From NCBI GenBank assembly GCA_035316885.1, contig DATHII010000038.1, positions 1-60,389 on the forward strand: DNA of 60,389 nt, read 5' to 3'. The position numbers were made by a program, and so were the translations under genes. The notes beneath the pieces were generated by a model. The model searched no databases and was not told the origin of the DNA. It saw only the letters and a program-made list of their open reading frames with translations. This DNA is from DASRTE01 sp035316885 (GTDB lineage Bacteria > Actinomycetota > Actinomycetes > Jiangellales > Jiangellaceae). How positions within the stretch are numbered: the stretch's first letter is position 1; each line of letters starts with the position of its first letter. Of this stretch, positions 51,920 to 60,389 are shown in pieces.

Positions 51920-52836
51920 GCGCGTGCTCCGAGCTCAGCCGGCTGCTCGACGAGCCCATGGTGGGGACGGCTCCGGTTGCCGCAACGTGGATCGTGCTGG
52001 AACAGCCGGGACCCTGGGGACGCGACGCGCTCATCGAGTCGCATCTCGATCCGGTGCTCGGCGCCGCCCTCGCGACGGCGTCGAGCGCCCACGGTGCTCG
52101 GGTTGCGCTCGTGCGCAGGCCAGGACGGCACCCGGATCTCGGCAACCGGTCCCGTCGGGTCTGGATTGCCTCCACCCGTCCCGGACGAACGTGGCTACTG
52201 GGCGGATCCGTCGACGACGTCGCCGACCTCGGAGCGCTTTCCTGGAGTGGCGTCGACGCCGGCGACCGCTCGCTGGTGCAGGCGTCGCTGCCGGTCCTGC
52301 GGCCCGAGGCCGAGCCGTTGCTTCTCGTCTGCACCAACGCCCGCCGTGACGTCTGCTGCGCCAACTTCGGCCGGCCTCTTGTCGCCGCACTCCGTGAGCC
52401 GTTGGCAGGTCGCGTGTGGGAGACCACACACCTCGGCGGCCATCGGTTCGCCCCGACGGCCGCTCTGCTCCCCCACGGCGTCGTGTACGGGCGGCTCGAT
52501 CCCACTGACGCCCTGGAGGTGTACACACAGTCCCGGGAAGGGCGCCAGGTCGGCCGCAGCTATCGCGGCCGCAGCACCTTCGACCGGCCGGGTCAGGCCG
52601 CCGAGGCCGCCGTGCGTGAACACAGCGGTGTCGACGGGCTGGACGACCTCGACGTCGCATCGGTGACCGAGCACGAGGACGGTTCGTGGCAGGTCGTCGT
52701 CGGGCACCGCGATGGTCGTCGGTTCGCCGTCGCCGTCAGATCCCTTCCGCTGGAACCACCACGGCCGGAATCGTGCCGCAAGGCGGTCGTCCGGCCCCTG
52801 GCTTATTTCGCCGACACGCCTGTCCGGCATGAGTGA
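51916..52836 (+). CDS. Sucrase/ferredoxin-like family protein
   Basis: The 306-aa protein starts SACSELSRLLDEPMVGTAPVAATWIVLEQPGPWGRDAL and has LLLVCTNARRDVCCANFGRPLVAAL and WETTHLGGHRFAPTAALLPHGVVYGRL, the signature blocks of Suc_Fer-like proteins, which have a thioredoxin-like ferredoxin fold with Cys residues for a cluster. The physiological role is not established. Confidence 0.88.
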   Translation: MSACSELSRLLDEPMVGTAPVAATWIVLEQPGPWGRDALIESHLDPVLGAALATASSAHGARVALVRRPGRHPDLGNRSRRVWIASTRPGRTWLLGGSVDDVADLGALSWSGVDAGDRSLVQASLPVLRPEAEPLLLVCTNARRDVCCANFGRPLVAALREPLAGRVWETTHLGGHRFAPTAALLPHGVVYGRLDPTDALEVYTQSREGRQVGRSYRGRSTFDRPGQAAEAAVREHSGVDGLDDLDVASVTEHEDGSWQVVVGHRDGRRFAVAVRSLPLEPPRPESCRKAVVRPLAYFADTPVRHE

Positions 52837-52874
52837 CATGGCCACCCGCACCGAGATCGGCAAGACTGCGCGGC

Positions 52875-53915
52875 ATGACCTCGACGTACGTCGCCGCTGA
52901 CGGCCGTTACGACCAGATGACCTATCGCCGGGTGGGACGCAGCGGCCTTCAGCTGCCGGCCGTGTCGCTCGGCCTGTGGCACAACTTCGGCGACACGACT
53001 CCGATCGCCACCCAGCGGGCCATCCTGCGCCGGGCGTTCGACCTCGGCGTCACCCATTTCGATCTCGCGAACAACTACGGCCCGCCCTACGGATTCGCTG
53101 AGACGAACTTCGGGCGGATCTTCGCCGAGGACTTCGCTCCCTACCGCGACGAGCTCGTGATCTCGACGAAGGCCGGCTACGACATGTGGCCCGGGCCGTA
53201 CGGGGAGTGGGGCTCGCGCAAGTACCTGCTGGCCAGCCTCGACCGGTCGCTCGACCGGATGGGCCTGGAGTACGTCGACATCTTCTACAGCCACCGCTTC
53301 GATCCCGACACGCCGCTCCAGGAGACGATGGGAGCGCTGGACACCGCCGTGCGCTCCGGGCGGGCGCTCTACGCCGGCATCTCCTCCTACTCGGCGGAGC
53401 GGACGGCCGAGGCGGCGGCGATCCTGCGCGGTCTGGGCACGCCGCTGCTGATCCACCAGCCGTCGTACTCACTGCTCAACCGATGGGTCGAGGACGGCGA
53501 GCCTAACGTGCTCGAGACCCTCGAGGCCGAAGGTGTCGGCTGCATCGCCTTCTCCCCGCTGGCGCAGGGCATGCTGACGGATCGTTACCTCGACGGGATA
53601 CCCGCCGACTCACGGGCTGCCCAGAACACTTCGCTGTCGCCGGACCTGCTCACCGCGGAGGCACTGCGCCACATCCGCGCGCTGAACGTGATGGCAGCCG
53701 AGCGCGGCCAGAGCCTGGCGCAGATGGCGTTGGCCTGGGTGCTGCGCGACGAGCGGGTCACCTCCGCTCTGATCGGCGCCAGCAGCGTCCAGCAGCTGGA
53801 GGCCAACATTGCCGCCCTCGACAACCTCGGCTTCACCGACGACGAGCGGGCAGCGATCGACCGCGACGCGGTCGACGCGGGAATCAACCTGTGGGTGAGA
53901 TCCAGCGAGGGATGA
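52875..53915 (+). CDS. Aldo/keto reductase (YghZ-type)
   Basis: The 346-aa TIM-barrel protein starts MTYRRVGRSGLQLPAVSLGLWHNFGD after a short lead, with FDLGVTHFDLANNYGPPYGFAE (Asp, Tyr), ELVISTKAGYDMWPGPYGEWGSRKYLLASLDRSLDRMGLEYVDIFYSHR (Lys, His) and ALIGASSVQQLEAN (NADP site). This matches YghZ/GPR-like enzymes that reduce methylglyoxal. The gene starts 38 bp after the sucrase/ferredoxin-like gene and may share its transcript. Confidence 0.93.
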   Translation: MTSTYVAADGRYDQMTYRRVGRSGLQLPAVSLGLWHNFGDTTPIATQRAILRRAFDLGVTHFDLANNYGPPYGFAETNFGRIFAEDFAPYRDELVISTKAGYDMWPGPYGEWGSRKYLLASLDRSLDRMGLEYVDIFYSHRFDPDTPLQETMGALDTAVRSGRALYAGISSYSAERTAEAAAILRGLGTPLLIHQPSYSLLNRWVEDGEPNVLETLEAEGVGCIAFSPLAQGMLTDRYLDGIPADSRAAQNTSLSPDLLTAEALRHIRALNVMAAERGQSLAQMALAWVLRDERVTSALIGASSVQQLEANIAALDNLGFTDDERAAIDRDAVDAGINLWVRSSEG

Positions 53916-54024
53916 CAAGCACTCGGCCTGCTGGGTCCGGGCCCGGCATCGTCGCGTCGTGCTCTACCGATGCAGCGAAGAGGTCAGGCGCTGCTCGGGG
54001 AGCCTGCGACGGCGTCGTGACGCC

Positions 54025-56178
54025 CTATGCGTCGATGCGGGCGCGGTCGAGTTCGGCCGCGCCCGCGACGATGAAGTCCTTGCGTGGGGCGACGTCGTTG
54101 CCCATGAGCAGCTCGAAGACCGCGTCGGTCGCCTCGCCCTCAGTGGCGGTGATCCGCCGCAACCGCCGGGACCGCGGGTCCATGGTGGTCTCGGCGAGCT
54201 GGTCGGGATCCATCTCGCCCAGGCCCTTGTAGCGCTGCGGCGGCTGCTTGTACCGCACCAGCTTGCGATCGAGCTCGCGCAGCGTGCGCTGGAGCTCGGC
54301 GTCGGTGTAGGTGTAGACGTAGCGGTCCTTGCCCTTGCGCGGGTTGGCCAGCTCGACCCGGTGTAGTGGCGGCATCGCGGCGAACAGCCGGCCGGCCTCG
54401 ACCAGTGGACGCATGTAGCGGAAGAACAACGTGATCAACAAGGTGCGGATGTGGGCGCCGTCGACGTCGGCATCGCTCATGAGAATGATTCGCCCGTAAC
54501 GGGCCTGGTCGAGTTGGAAGCTACGGCCGCTGCCAGCACCGAGGACCTGGATGATGGCCGCGCACTCGGCGTTCTTGAGCATGTCGCCGACGGATGCCTT
54601 CTGGACGTTGAGGATCTTGCCGCGAATCGGCAGCAGCGCCTGGTACTCGGCATCGCGGGCGGCCTTGCCCGTGCCGAGTGCGGAGTCGCCCTCGACGATG
54701 AACAGCTCGGAACGGTCCAGCGCCCCCGACCGGCAGTCGACCAGTTTGGTAGGCAACGCGCTGGTCTCGAGCGCGTTCTTGCGACGGACCGTCTCCTTGT
54801 GCAGGCGGGCCGCGGCGCGTGCCTTTGCAGCGCCGACGACCTTCTCGAGCACGGCTGCGGCCTGGGCCTTGTCGGCCCGCTTACTGCTGGTGAGGCGGGC
54901 GGCGAGCTGGCGCTCGACGATGCGGGCGACGATCCCGCGCACCGAGCTGGTGCCGAGGACCTCCTTGGTCTGGCCCTCGAACTGGGGCTCGGCCAGCCGC
55001 ACAGTGACCACAGCGGTCAGCCCTTCCAAGACGTCGTCCTTCTCGATCTTGTCGTCGCCGGCCTTGAGCCGGCGGGCGTTCACCCGGACCTGGTCGCGCA
55101 GCGTTTTGAGCAGCCCCTGCTCGAAACCGGCGAGGTGGGTGCCCCCTTTTGGCGTGGCGATGACGTTGACGAACGAGCGCACCTCGGTGTCGTACTCGAC
55201 CCCCCATCGCACGGCGATGTCGACCTCACAGTGGCGGTCGACGTTGCGCGGCGTCATGTGCCCGGCGTCGTCGAGCACCGGCACGGTCTCGGTGAACGAC
55301 TCGGTTCCGTGCAGTCGCAGGGCGTCGCTGACTGCGGTGTCTGTGGCGAGGAAGTCGACGAACTCGGTGATGCCGCCTTCGTGGCGGAACCGCCGCTCGG
55401 ACGGCTCGGACCCGGCGTCGAGACGCCGCTGGTCACGCAGCACCAGTTCGAGCCCGGGGACCAGGTAGGACGTCTGCCGGACCCGGGTCACGAGCTCGTC
55501 GAAGGCGTACGCGGCGCCGCGCAGGAAGATCTGCGGGTCCGCCCAGAACCGAATCCTGGTGCCGGTGGCGGCCTTGCGGACCTTGCCGGTGATGCGCAAC
55601 TCGGAGTGGTCGGTGAAGGGCGCGAATGCGGCATCGGGCCCGGCTGCGTCGAAGACCCCGGGTTCGCCACGGCGGAACGACATCGCGTGGGTGCGGCCGT
55701 CGCGGTCGACCTCGACGTCGAGACGGGCGGAGAGCGCGTTGACGACGCTGGCGCCCACGCCATGCAGTCCTCCGGAGGCGGCGTACGAGCCACCGCCGAA
55801 CTTGCCGCCGGCGTGGAGCTTGGTGAACACCACCTCGACGCCGGACAGACCCGAGCGCTGATGGACGTCGACCGGGATGCCGCGGCCGTCGTCACGGACC
55901 TCGACCGATCCGTCGGCGTGCAGCGTGACCTCGATCGTGGAGCAGTGACCGGCCAGCGCCTCGTCGACACCGTTGTCGATGATCTCCCACAGGCAGTGCA
56001 TGAGACCCCGGGAGTCGGTGGAGCCGATGTACATACCCGGTCGCTTGCGGACAGCCTCGAGGCCCTCGAGCACGGATAGGTGCCGTGCCGTGTAGGCAGC
56101 CCCGCGCGGCGCCGCGGACTTCCGCGACGACCTCGGGTGCGGCGTACCGAGCGGCAGCTCGGCAGGCTCTGCGGACAC
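54025..56178 (-). CDS. parE: DNA topoisomerase IV / gyrase-type subunit B
   Basis: The 717-aa ATPase subunit has the GHKL domain (EGLEAVRKRPGMYIGSTDSRGL, WEIIDNGVDEALAGH, DDGRGIPVDVH, GGLHGVGASVVNALS), transducer (KGGTHLAGFEQGL) and TOPRIM domain (LFIVEGDSALGTGKAARDAEYQALLPIRGKILNV, ILMSDADVDGAHIRTLLITLFFRYM), ending YKGLGEMDPDQL. The GTG at 56178 has AGGAG 11 nt upstream. ParC is on the opposite strand, about 3.7 kb away, separated by VOC, sucrase/ferredoxin-like and reductase genes. Confidence 0.95.
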   Translation of the reverse strand: MSAEPAELPLGTPHPRSSRKSAAPRGAAYTARHLSVLEGLEAVRKRPGMYIGSTDSRGLMHCLWEIIDNGVDEALAGHCSTIEVTLHADGSVEVRDDGRGIPVDVHQRSGLSGVEVVFTKLHAGGKFGGGSYAASGGLHGVGASVVNALSARLDVEVDRDGRTHAMSFRRGEPGVFDAAGPDAAFAPFTDHSELRITGKVRKAATGTRIRFWADPQIFLRGAAYAFDELVTRVRQTSYLVPGLELVLRDQRRLDAGSEPSERRFRHEGGITEFVDFLATDTAVSDALRLHGTESFTETVPVLDDAGHMTPRNVDRHCEVDIAVRWGVEYDTEVRSFVNVIATPKGGTHLAGFEQGLLKTLRDQVRVNARRLKAGDDKIEKDDVLEGLTAVVTVRLAEPQFEGQTKEVLGTSSVRGIVARIVERQLAARLTSSKRADKAQAAAVLEKVVGAAKARAAARLHKETVRRKNALETSALPTKLVDCRSGALDRSELFIVEGDSALGTGKAARDAEYQALLPIRGKILNVQKASVGDMLKNAECAAIIQVLGAGSGRSFQLDQARYGRIILMSDADVDGAHIRTLLITLFFRYMRPLVEAGRLFAAMPPLHRVELANPRKGKDRYVYTYTDAELQRTLRELDRKLVRYKQPPQRYKGLGEMDPDQLAETTMDPRSRRLRRITATEGEATDAVFELLMGNDVAPRKDFIVAGAAELDRARIDA

Positions 56179-56401
56179 GGTCGGGGTTCTCCTGTCGGGT
56201 TGGGCCGCGTCGCTTGCCGCGGCGCTGCCAGCGTAGTCGGCGCCAGGGAGGTGCCCATCGCGCCGCGCCGCCGCGCTGTGGACAGGTGTGATGCATCTCG
56301 CTTCGCTGAGAGCGAAGCGCCTGTGAACGACGCCTCCGGAACAGGGCCGGTCTGTTTTCATGTTGTACGAGATGACCGACCGATCGCCGGGAAGGAGCAC
56401 C

Positions 56402-56626
56402 GTGACCACTGCCGTCGTCAGCCCACTCAAGGCCGTCGACCGCTGCGACAGCTGCGGCGCTCAGGCATACATCCGCGTCGTCCTGGCCGGAGGCAGCGAC
56501 CTGCTGTTCTGCGGCCACCACGGGCGGCGCCACGAGGCCAAACTCCGTCCGCTCGCCGCCGAATGGCACGACGAGACCGACCGCCTGATGGACATATCGG
56601 CCACTGCACCGGCCGACGAGCGCTGA
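56402..56626 (+). CDS. DUF7455 small zinc-binding protein
   Basis: The 74-aa protein reads AVDRCDSCGAQAYIRVVLAGGSDLLFCGHHGRRHEAKL, with CxxC and CxHH ligands for one zinc. It is widespread in actinobacteria beside parE. GGAAGGAG precedes the GTG at 56402. It is followed by a strong terminator. Function is unknown. Confidence 0.92.
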   Translation: MTTAVVSPLKAVDRCDSCGAQAYIRVVLAGGSDLLFCGHHGRRHEAKLRPLAAEWHDETDRLMDISATAPADER

Positions 56627-56642
56627 ATCTGATCACACGACA

Positions 56643-56683
56643 CGGCGAAGGGCCCCGGCCACCTTGGTCGGGGCCCTTCGCCG
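56643..56683. terminator. Strong intrinsic-type hairpin
   Basis: A perfect 15-bp stem (CGGCGAAGGGCCCCG with its complement) encloses an 11-nt loop, 16 bp after the DUF7455 stop and 21 bp before the DUF456 start. Confidence 0.85.
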
Positions 56684-56704
56684 ATTCCTGGCACGATGCC
56701 GTGC

Positions 56705-57187
56705 GTGGAGCCCATCGGACTTGTCCTGGTCGGCGCGGCCATCCTGCTCGGCCTGGTCGGCATCGTGCTGGTCTTCTTCCCCGGACTGCTGCTGATCTGG
56801 GGGGCCGTGGTGATCTGGGCGCTGGTCGAGCGCACCGCCCTGGCCTGGGGGGTCCTCGTCCTCGCCACTCTGCTGGCCGTCGCGGGGACGGTCGTCAAAT
56901 ACCTGCTCCCTGGGCGCCGCATGCGCGATGCGGGAGTCCCCAGAGGCAGCATCGTGGTCGGCGCGGTGCTGGGCATCGTGGGATTCTTCGTCATTCCCGT
57001 CGTCGGGCTGTTCGTCGGCTTCGTCGTCGGGATCTACCTGGCTGAGCGGGTCCGGCTGCCCGGCCACGCGGAGGCGTGGCCCGCCACTGTTCACGCCCTC
57101 AAGGCGGTCGGCCTGTCGATCCTCATCGAGTTGCTCGCCGGCCTGCTGATCGCAGGCGCCTGGCTGCTCGCCGCGATCGTCGGCTGA
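56705..57187 (+). CDS. DUF456 membrane protein
   Basis: The 160-aa protein has four to five spans, with LVGIVLVFFPGLLLIWGAVVIWAL, YLLPGRRMRDAGVPRGSIVVGAVLGIVGFFVIPVVGLFVGFVVGIYLAE and ALKAVGLSILIELLAGLLIAG, the DUF456 glycine-rich hairpins. The GTG at 56705 fits the family start; ATG 56696 is in frame. Function is unknown. Confidence 0.9.
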   Translation: MEPIGLVLVGAAILLGLVGIVLVFFPGLLLIWGAVVIWALVERTALAWGVLVLATLLAVAGTVVKYLLPGRRMRDAGVPRGSIVVGAVLGIVGFFVIPVVGLFVGFVVGIYLAERVRLPGHAEAWPATVHALKAVGLSILIELLAGLLIAGAWLLAAIVG

Positions 57188-57211
57188 CTGCACCGGCGGC
57201 TAGCGCCGTGA

Positions 57212-57976
57212 TCAGGATCGGTGGACGATCGTCGCCGATGCCTGTGCTCCCGCCAGGACGACCACCTCGGCCACCTGGACGTGCGGTGGGCGGCTGGCCA
57301 CCCACACAACCGTGTCGGCGATGTCCGCTCCGGTGAGCGGCTCCAGACCCTCGTAGACCATCTCTGCGCGGTCGGCATCGCCGCCGAAGCGGACCACGGA
57401 GAAGTCGGTCTCGACCAGGCCGGGCTGGATCACCGAGACCTTCACCCCGGAACCGACGACATCCATGCGCAGGCCGGTGGTGATCCGGTCGACAGCGGCC
57501 TTCGACGCGCAGTACACCGCCCCGTTGGGATAGGCCTCCCGGCCCGCGATCGAGCCGATATTGACGATATGGCCACGTCCGCGGGCGAGCATCCCGGGCA
57601 GCACGGCGTGGGTCACGTTGAGTAATCCCGTGACGTTGGTGTCGATCATCCGGTCCCAGTCGTCCGGGTCGCTGTCCTGCAGCGGCGCGAAGCCGGCGGC
57701 GAGCCCTGCGCTGTTGACCAGGACGTCGACCGCGGCCCAGTCCGCGGGCAGCCCGCCGATGACGGCGTCGACCGCTGACCGGTCGCGGACGTCGAGCTCG
57801 ACCGGGTGAGTCGGGACGGGTAGTACGGCCGCCAGATCCTCGAGCCGGTCACGCCTGCGCGCCGCGAGCACCAGCCGGGAACCCTCGGCCGCGAACGCTT
57901 CCGCGCAGGCACGGCCGATCCCGCTGGATGCGCCGGTGACCAGCACGCAGGCGTCGCGCAGACTCGTCGCGCCCAT
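57212..57976 (-). CDS. Short-chain dehydrogenase/reductase
   Basis: This 254-aa classical SDR has VLVTGASSGIGRACAEAF, VLVNSAGLA (NAG-like), GHIVNIGSIAGREAYPNGAVYCASKAAVD (Ser, YxxxK) and IQPGLVETDF. It is of the YdfG/clavulanate-dehydrogenase-like group acting on 3-hydroxy acids or similar; substrate is open. It is convergent with DUF456. Confidence 0.93.
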   Translation of the reverse strand: MGATSLRDACVLVTGASSGIGRACAEAFAAEGSRLVLAARRRDRLEDLAAVLPVPTHPVELDVRDRSAVDAVIGGLPADWAAVDVLVNSAGLAAGFAPLQDSDPDDWDRMIDTNVTGLLNVTHAVLPGMLARGRGHIVNIGSIAGREAYPNGAVYCASKAAVDRITTGLRMDVVGSGVKVSVIQPGLVETDFSVVRFGGDADRAEMVYEGLEPLTGADIADTVVWVASRPPHVQVAEVVVLAGAQASATIVHRS

Positions 57977-58133
57977 GTCAGTCGAGGCCGGCGGGCAGGA
58001 GGCACGAAGGAGCGATGTGCATGATCAGGCGCGCGCCTCCCGTAGACGGAATCGTTGTGCGTCCGATGACCCTACCGCCGCACCGGCTGCGAACCGGAGT
58101 CGCCGATCGAGATGACCGACAGTCTGCGCTGTC

Positions 58134-58151
58134 TTGACAAGAGAGTTTGTC
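58134..58151 (+). promoter_or_regulatory. Promoter and inverted repeat upstream of the RibD-like reductase
   Basis: A consensus -35 TTGACA (58134-58139) overlaps GACAA-N6-TTGTC (58136-58151), an operator-like dyad of the size bound by TetR-type repressors. Its position over the promoter suggests repression. No regulator gene lies within the window near it. Confidence 0.5.
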
Positions 58152-58196
58152 GGTGGCACCGTAGCAGAAGCCCGACAACACACAGAGGAGATCATC

Positions 58197-58745
58197 ATGA
58201 GAAAGATCGTCGCAGGACTGTTCATCTCTCTCGACGGCGTCATCGAGGCTCCGGAGACCTGGCACTTCCCCTACCTCAACGACGAGATGATGCAGGTGGT
58301 CGGATCCCAGATGGCCGACGCGGACACCATGCTGCTCGGGCGAGTGACCTACCAGGACTTCGCCGGCTACTGGCCCCACCAGGGCAGCGACGTCGAGATG
58401 GCGGACTACATGAACAGCACTCCGAAGCTCGTCGCCTCGACCACGCTGGACACGGTGGACTGGCAGAACTCGACACTGATCAAGGGCGACGTTGCCGAGG
58501 AACTCGCCACGCTGAAGAAGCAGCCCGGCAAGAACATCGCGATCACCGGCAGCCCCACCCTCGTCCGGTCGTTGCTGCGGGACAACGTGCTCGACGAGCT
58601 GCAACTCCTGGTCCACCCGATCGTCGTGGGCCGCGGCAAGCGCCTATTCGAGGACGGGTCCGACCAGATGCCGCTGAACCTCGTGAAGTCCACGACGTTC
58701 AGCACCGGCGTCCTCTCCCTCACCTATGCGCCGACCCGCGCGTAG
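58197..58745 (+). CDS. Dihydrofolate-reductase/RibD C-terminal-like protein
   Basis: The 182-aa protein starts MRKIVAGLFISLDGVIEAPE and contains ADTMLLGRVTYQDFAGYWP, GKNIAITGSPTLVRSLLRDNVLDELQLLVHPIVVGRGKRLFEDG, the pattern of stand-alone RibD_C reductases. GAGGAG lies 8 nt before the ATG. It is controlled by a dyad promoter and closed by a strong hairpin, so it is a single-gene unit. Substrate is unknown. Confidence 0.92.
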   Translation: MRKIVAGLFISLDGVIEAPETWHFPYLNDEMMQVVGSQMADADTMLLGRVTYQDFAGYWPHQGSDVEMADYMNSTPKLVASTTLDTVDWQNSTLIKGDVAEELATLKKQPGKNIAITGSPTLVRSLLRDNVLDELQLLVHPIVVGRGKRLFEDGSDQMPLNLVKSTTFSTGVLSLTYAPTRA

Positions 58746-58780
58746 GTGCACATAGGTCCTGTTCGTCGGCCCGGTGGGGC

Positions 58781-58820
58781 GGCTCCGTTCCGGGCTTGCT
58801 GCAGGCACCGGAACGGAGCC
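58781..58820 (+). terminator. Strong hairpin after the RibD-like gene
   Basis: GGCTCCGTTCCGG and its exact complement form a 13-bp stem with a 14-nt loop, 35 bp after the stop. Confidence 0.75.
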
Positions 58821-58919
58821 TCGACGGGATTGGTACCGCCGTGCAGACCACCGTACTGCTGGCCGCGCCGCCGTGTCGGATGTTGCCGAGCTGCTCAAGG
58901 GCGTCGCATCACTGTATGG

Positions 58920-59539
58920 GTGGTGCTTGGCGTCGTTGCACTACTCGTCTTGAGGCGAGTCCTCGTTGGGCGAGGCGGATCCGCGGACCGCCTGCTCAAT
59001 CTTGCCCCTGCAAACTCCAAAGTGACTTCACCCGGGCCAACACCCAGCTTGCTAAACGCAGACGAGTCGATTCGCACCGCGATTGGCCAGGCGGCGAAGT
59101 GTTCGGTCGTTGACCGGTTGCAGCGAAACGCTGATCTCATTGCCAGTGCCCGGATTCTCTGGGTTGATGATCACCCTGAGAACAACACTCCAATCGTCGA
59201 GCTGCTCCGCCTGTACGGGGCGGCGGTGGAGACCCCGCGGTCGAATCATGAGGCGCTGGCTCTGCTCAAGGTGCCCGATATGACGTCATCATCAGCGACG
59301 TAGCCAGGACCAAGAGGGGTCGGCAGTGACCTAAAGGGAGTCGAGCTGGCAGAACAGGTGTATCGCGGGCGGGGCCAGTCCGTCGTTCTCTTCCTGCGAG
59401 ATTCGACCCAGCGAGGGTGCCGGGCAAGAGTATCGAAGAGAGGCTTGACCTCGTGATTCCGCTCGACCGGGCAGTGTTTGGGCGAACCAACCGCATGGAC
59501 GAGGCGCTTCATCTGATCATGGACATGCTTGAGCGGTGA
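58920..59539 (+). pseudogene. Membrane-anchored receiver-domain-like protein, frameshifted
   Basis: From GTG 58920 one frame gives a membrane span (VVLGVVALLVLRRVLVG), a linker, then ARILWVDDHPENNTPIVELL and GAAVETPRSNHEALALLK, the start of a response-regulator receiver fold with its acidic pair. The frame breaks at about 59280: the next frame reads YDVIISDVART (the phospho-acceptor Asp strand), another DLKGVELAEQVYRGRGQSVVLF, and the last RFDPARVPGKSIEERLDLVIPLDRAVF...LIMDMLER to the stop at 59539. Three frameshifts are needed. Base composition is less GC-rich than its neighbours, suggesting foreign origin and decay. Confidence 0.7.
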
Positions 59540-59637
59540 GGCCTTGGAGCACTACCTCATTGCCGCCACCAAACCCAATCGGATACCTGATTCGCTCGCG
59601 ACGCGGCAGATGGGGACGTTCGCCTCTGCGTACTGGG

Positions 59638-60012
59638 TCAGCTCCGGGCTTCTTCGACGGATCGGGAAAGCAGACAGAACTCATTGCCTTCGGGATCGCA
59701 GAGGACCACCCACGTGGCGTCGGCCCCCTGGCCTACGTCCGTGCGCCGCGCGCCCAGGCTAAGGAGCCGCTCGAGCTCATCGGCTGTGGCTATGCCGTCG
59801 GCGCGAAGGTCGAAATGCAGTCGGTTCTTGACCGTCTTTTTCTCGGGCACTGCCAGCACGTCGATCGTTGGCCACGATCCATCTGGCGGCGCGATGCTGA
59901 TGACGATGCCGTCCTCTTCGACGACCTGCCAGCCGAGGACGCCGCACCAGAAGTCGGCGACCACACGTGGCTGCACAGCGTCGATCGAAATGACCGCTAT
60001 TCGACTGGGCAT
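59638..60012 (-). CDS. VOC-family (glyoxalase-like) protein
   Basis: The 124-aa single VOC domain reads IAVISIDAVQPRVVADFWCGVLGWQVVEEDG, KNRLHFDLRADGIATADELERLLSLGARRTDVGQ and WVVLCDPEGNEFCLL, the usual order with HFDL and the DPEGNEF metal-site end. The role is unknown; related proteins bind small aromatic or antibiotic ligands. Confidence 0.9.
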   Translation of the reverse strand: MPSRIAVISIDAVQPRVVADFWCGVLGWQVVEEDGIVISIAPPDGSWPTIDVLAVPEKKTVKNRLHFDLRADGIATADELERLLSLGARRTDVGQGADATWVVLCDPEGNEFCLLSRSVEEARS

Positions 60013-60389
60013 GCCAATTATCTTAGAGCGCGTCGGGTGATGACCGTCGATAGACGGCTCCAGCGGCGCCGCGTGGTCGGCAACGGTGAACCACCGGCAA
60101 AATTATCGGCCCGACGCGCGTCATGCAGCGCGTCTCTCAGCCACACTGACCCCGAGCACACATCCGGATCTCGGCATGACCGTGAAGCTCGGACGGTCCG
60201 ACCAACAGCGACGTCGCGTCAGGGTCAGGACGCCGCGAGGGCCTGCTGGTGGCCATCGCGCCAGTTCGAAAGCAACATCAGGTGTCACCAAAGCGGCCCT
60301 GCGGAGGGCACCGACGTCGTTTTGAGGATGGCGCGGCCGCGCTCCAGCCGACCTGCGGGCGTATGGCCCTGTCCGCACCACCCCAGTAT
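60013..60389. other. Right edge, no supported gene
   Basis: The last 377 bp have open frames on both strands but none with recognisable protein similarity or a good ribosome site. The minus frame 60121-60381 (86 codons, Arg-rich) lacks coding character. Confidence 0.4.

Noticed and set aside
1..60389. CRISPR arrays, tRNA or rRNA genes, insertion sequences
   Set aside because: No regularly spaced repeats, cloverleaf-like segments, rRNA blocks or transposase motifs were seen in the gaps.

Overview
The window is GC-rich DNA from an actinobacterium. The evidence is the set of actinobacterial housekeeping families (DUF3000, DUF3093, DUF3159, DUF3710, DUF4193, DUF5998, DUF7455, the cell-division protein SepH), a topoisomerase IV pair, GTG/TTG starts, ATGA/GTGA/TGATG stop-start overlaps, and several genes that look leaderless (a TANNNT hexamer 6-9 nt before the start codon). 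I cannot name a genus. Gene order resembles the conserved core of Streptomyces and its relatives.

Layout. 1-5383: haem synthesis (hemY partial, hemE) with a DUF4349 lipoprotein and a wrecked multicopper oxidase lying between them, then DUF3000 and RNase D. 5408-12605: the most interesting part, a locus carrying three DtxR/IdeR-type iron boxes. Two divergent units start at paired boxes: epimerase, GT-C-like membrane transferase and a 52-aa Ser-Gly-repeat lipoprotein on one side, and a flippase/GT2 fusion on the other. A mutase-like FAD oxidoreductase follows, then a FhuF-type ferric-siderophore reductase behind a third box, and an AlkD-like protein. 12672-22625: beta-oxidation (fadA, fadB), an AI-2E-family membrane protein, dxs, a small membrane protein and aconitase. 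22738-28723: an F420-type oxidoreductase, a decayed acyltransferase, a VapBC module, an APC permease and two TrkA-type subunits. 28736-34919: DUF3159, OB-fold, DUF3710, dut and thioesterase (one operon), DUF3093, DUF4193 and an ABC exporter. 35292-42490: inositol monophosphatase, ferrochelatase, MFS, lactone oxidase, sepH, and an ECF-like sigma factor with a small partner. 42523-56178: alkaline-phosphatase-family enzyme, DUF5998, GNAT/acyl-CoA-synthetase fusion, parC, VOC, sucrase/ferredoxin-like and aldo-keto reductase genes, then parE. 56402-60389: DUF7455, DUF456, SDR, RibD-like reductase, a frameshifted membrane-anchored receiver pseudogene and a VOC protein.

How the genes work together. 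HemE, HemY and HemH belong to the coproporphyrin-dependent haem route of Gram-positive bacteria, and HemH carries cysteines suited to a [2Fe-2S] cluster. The iron-box locus reads as an iron-starvation response that couples ferric-siderophore reduction to an envelope glycosylation pathway: sugar-nucleotide epimerase and mutase-like enzyme, polyprenyl-phosphate sugar synthase with flippase, GT-C transferase, and a co-translated Ser-rich lipoprotein as possible acceptor. That last reading is inference. The boxes, overlaps and motifs are seen directly.
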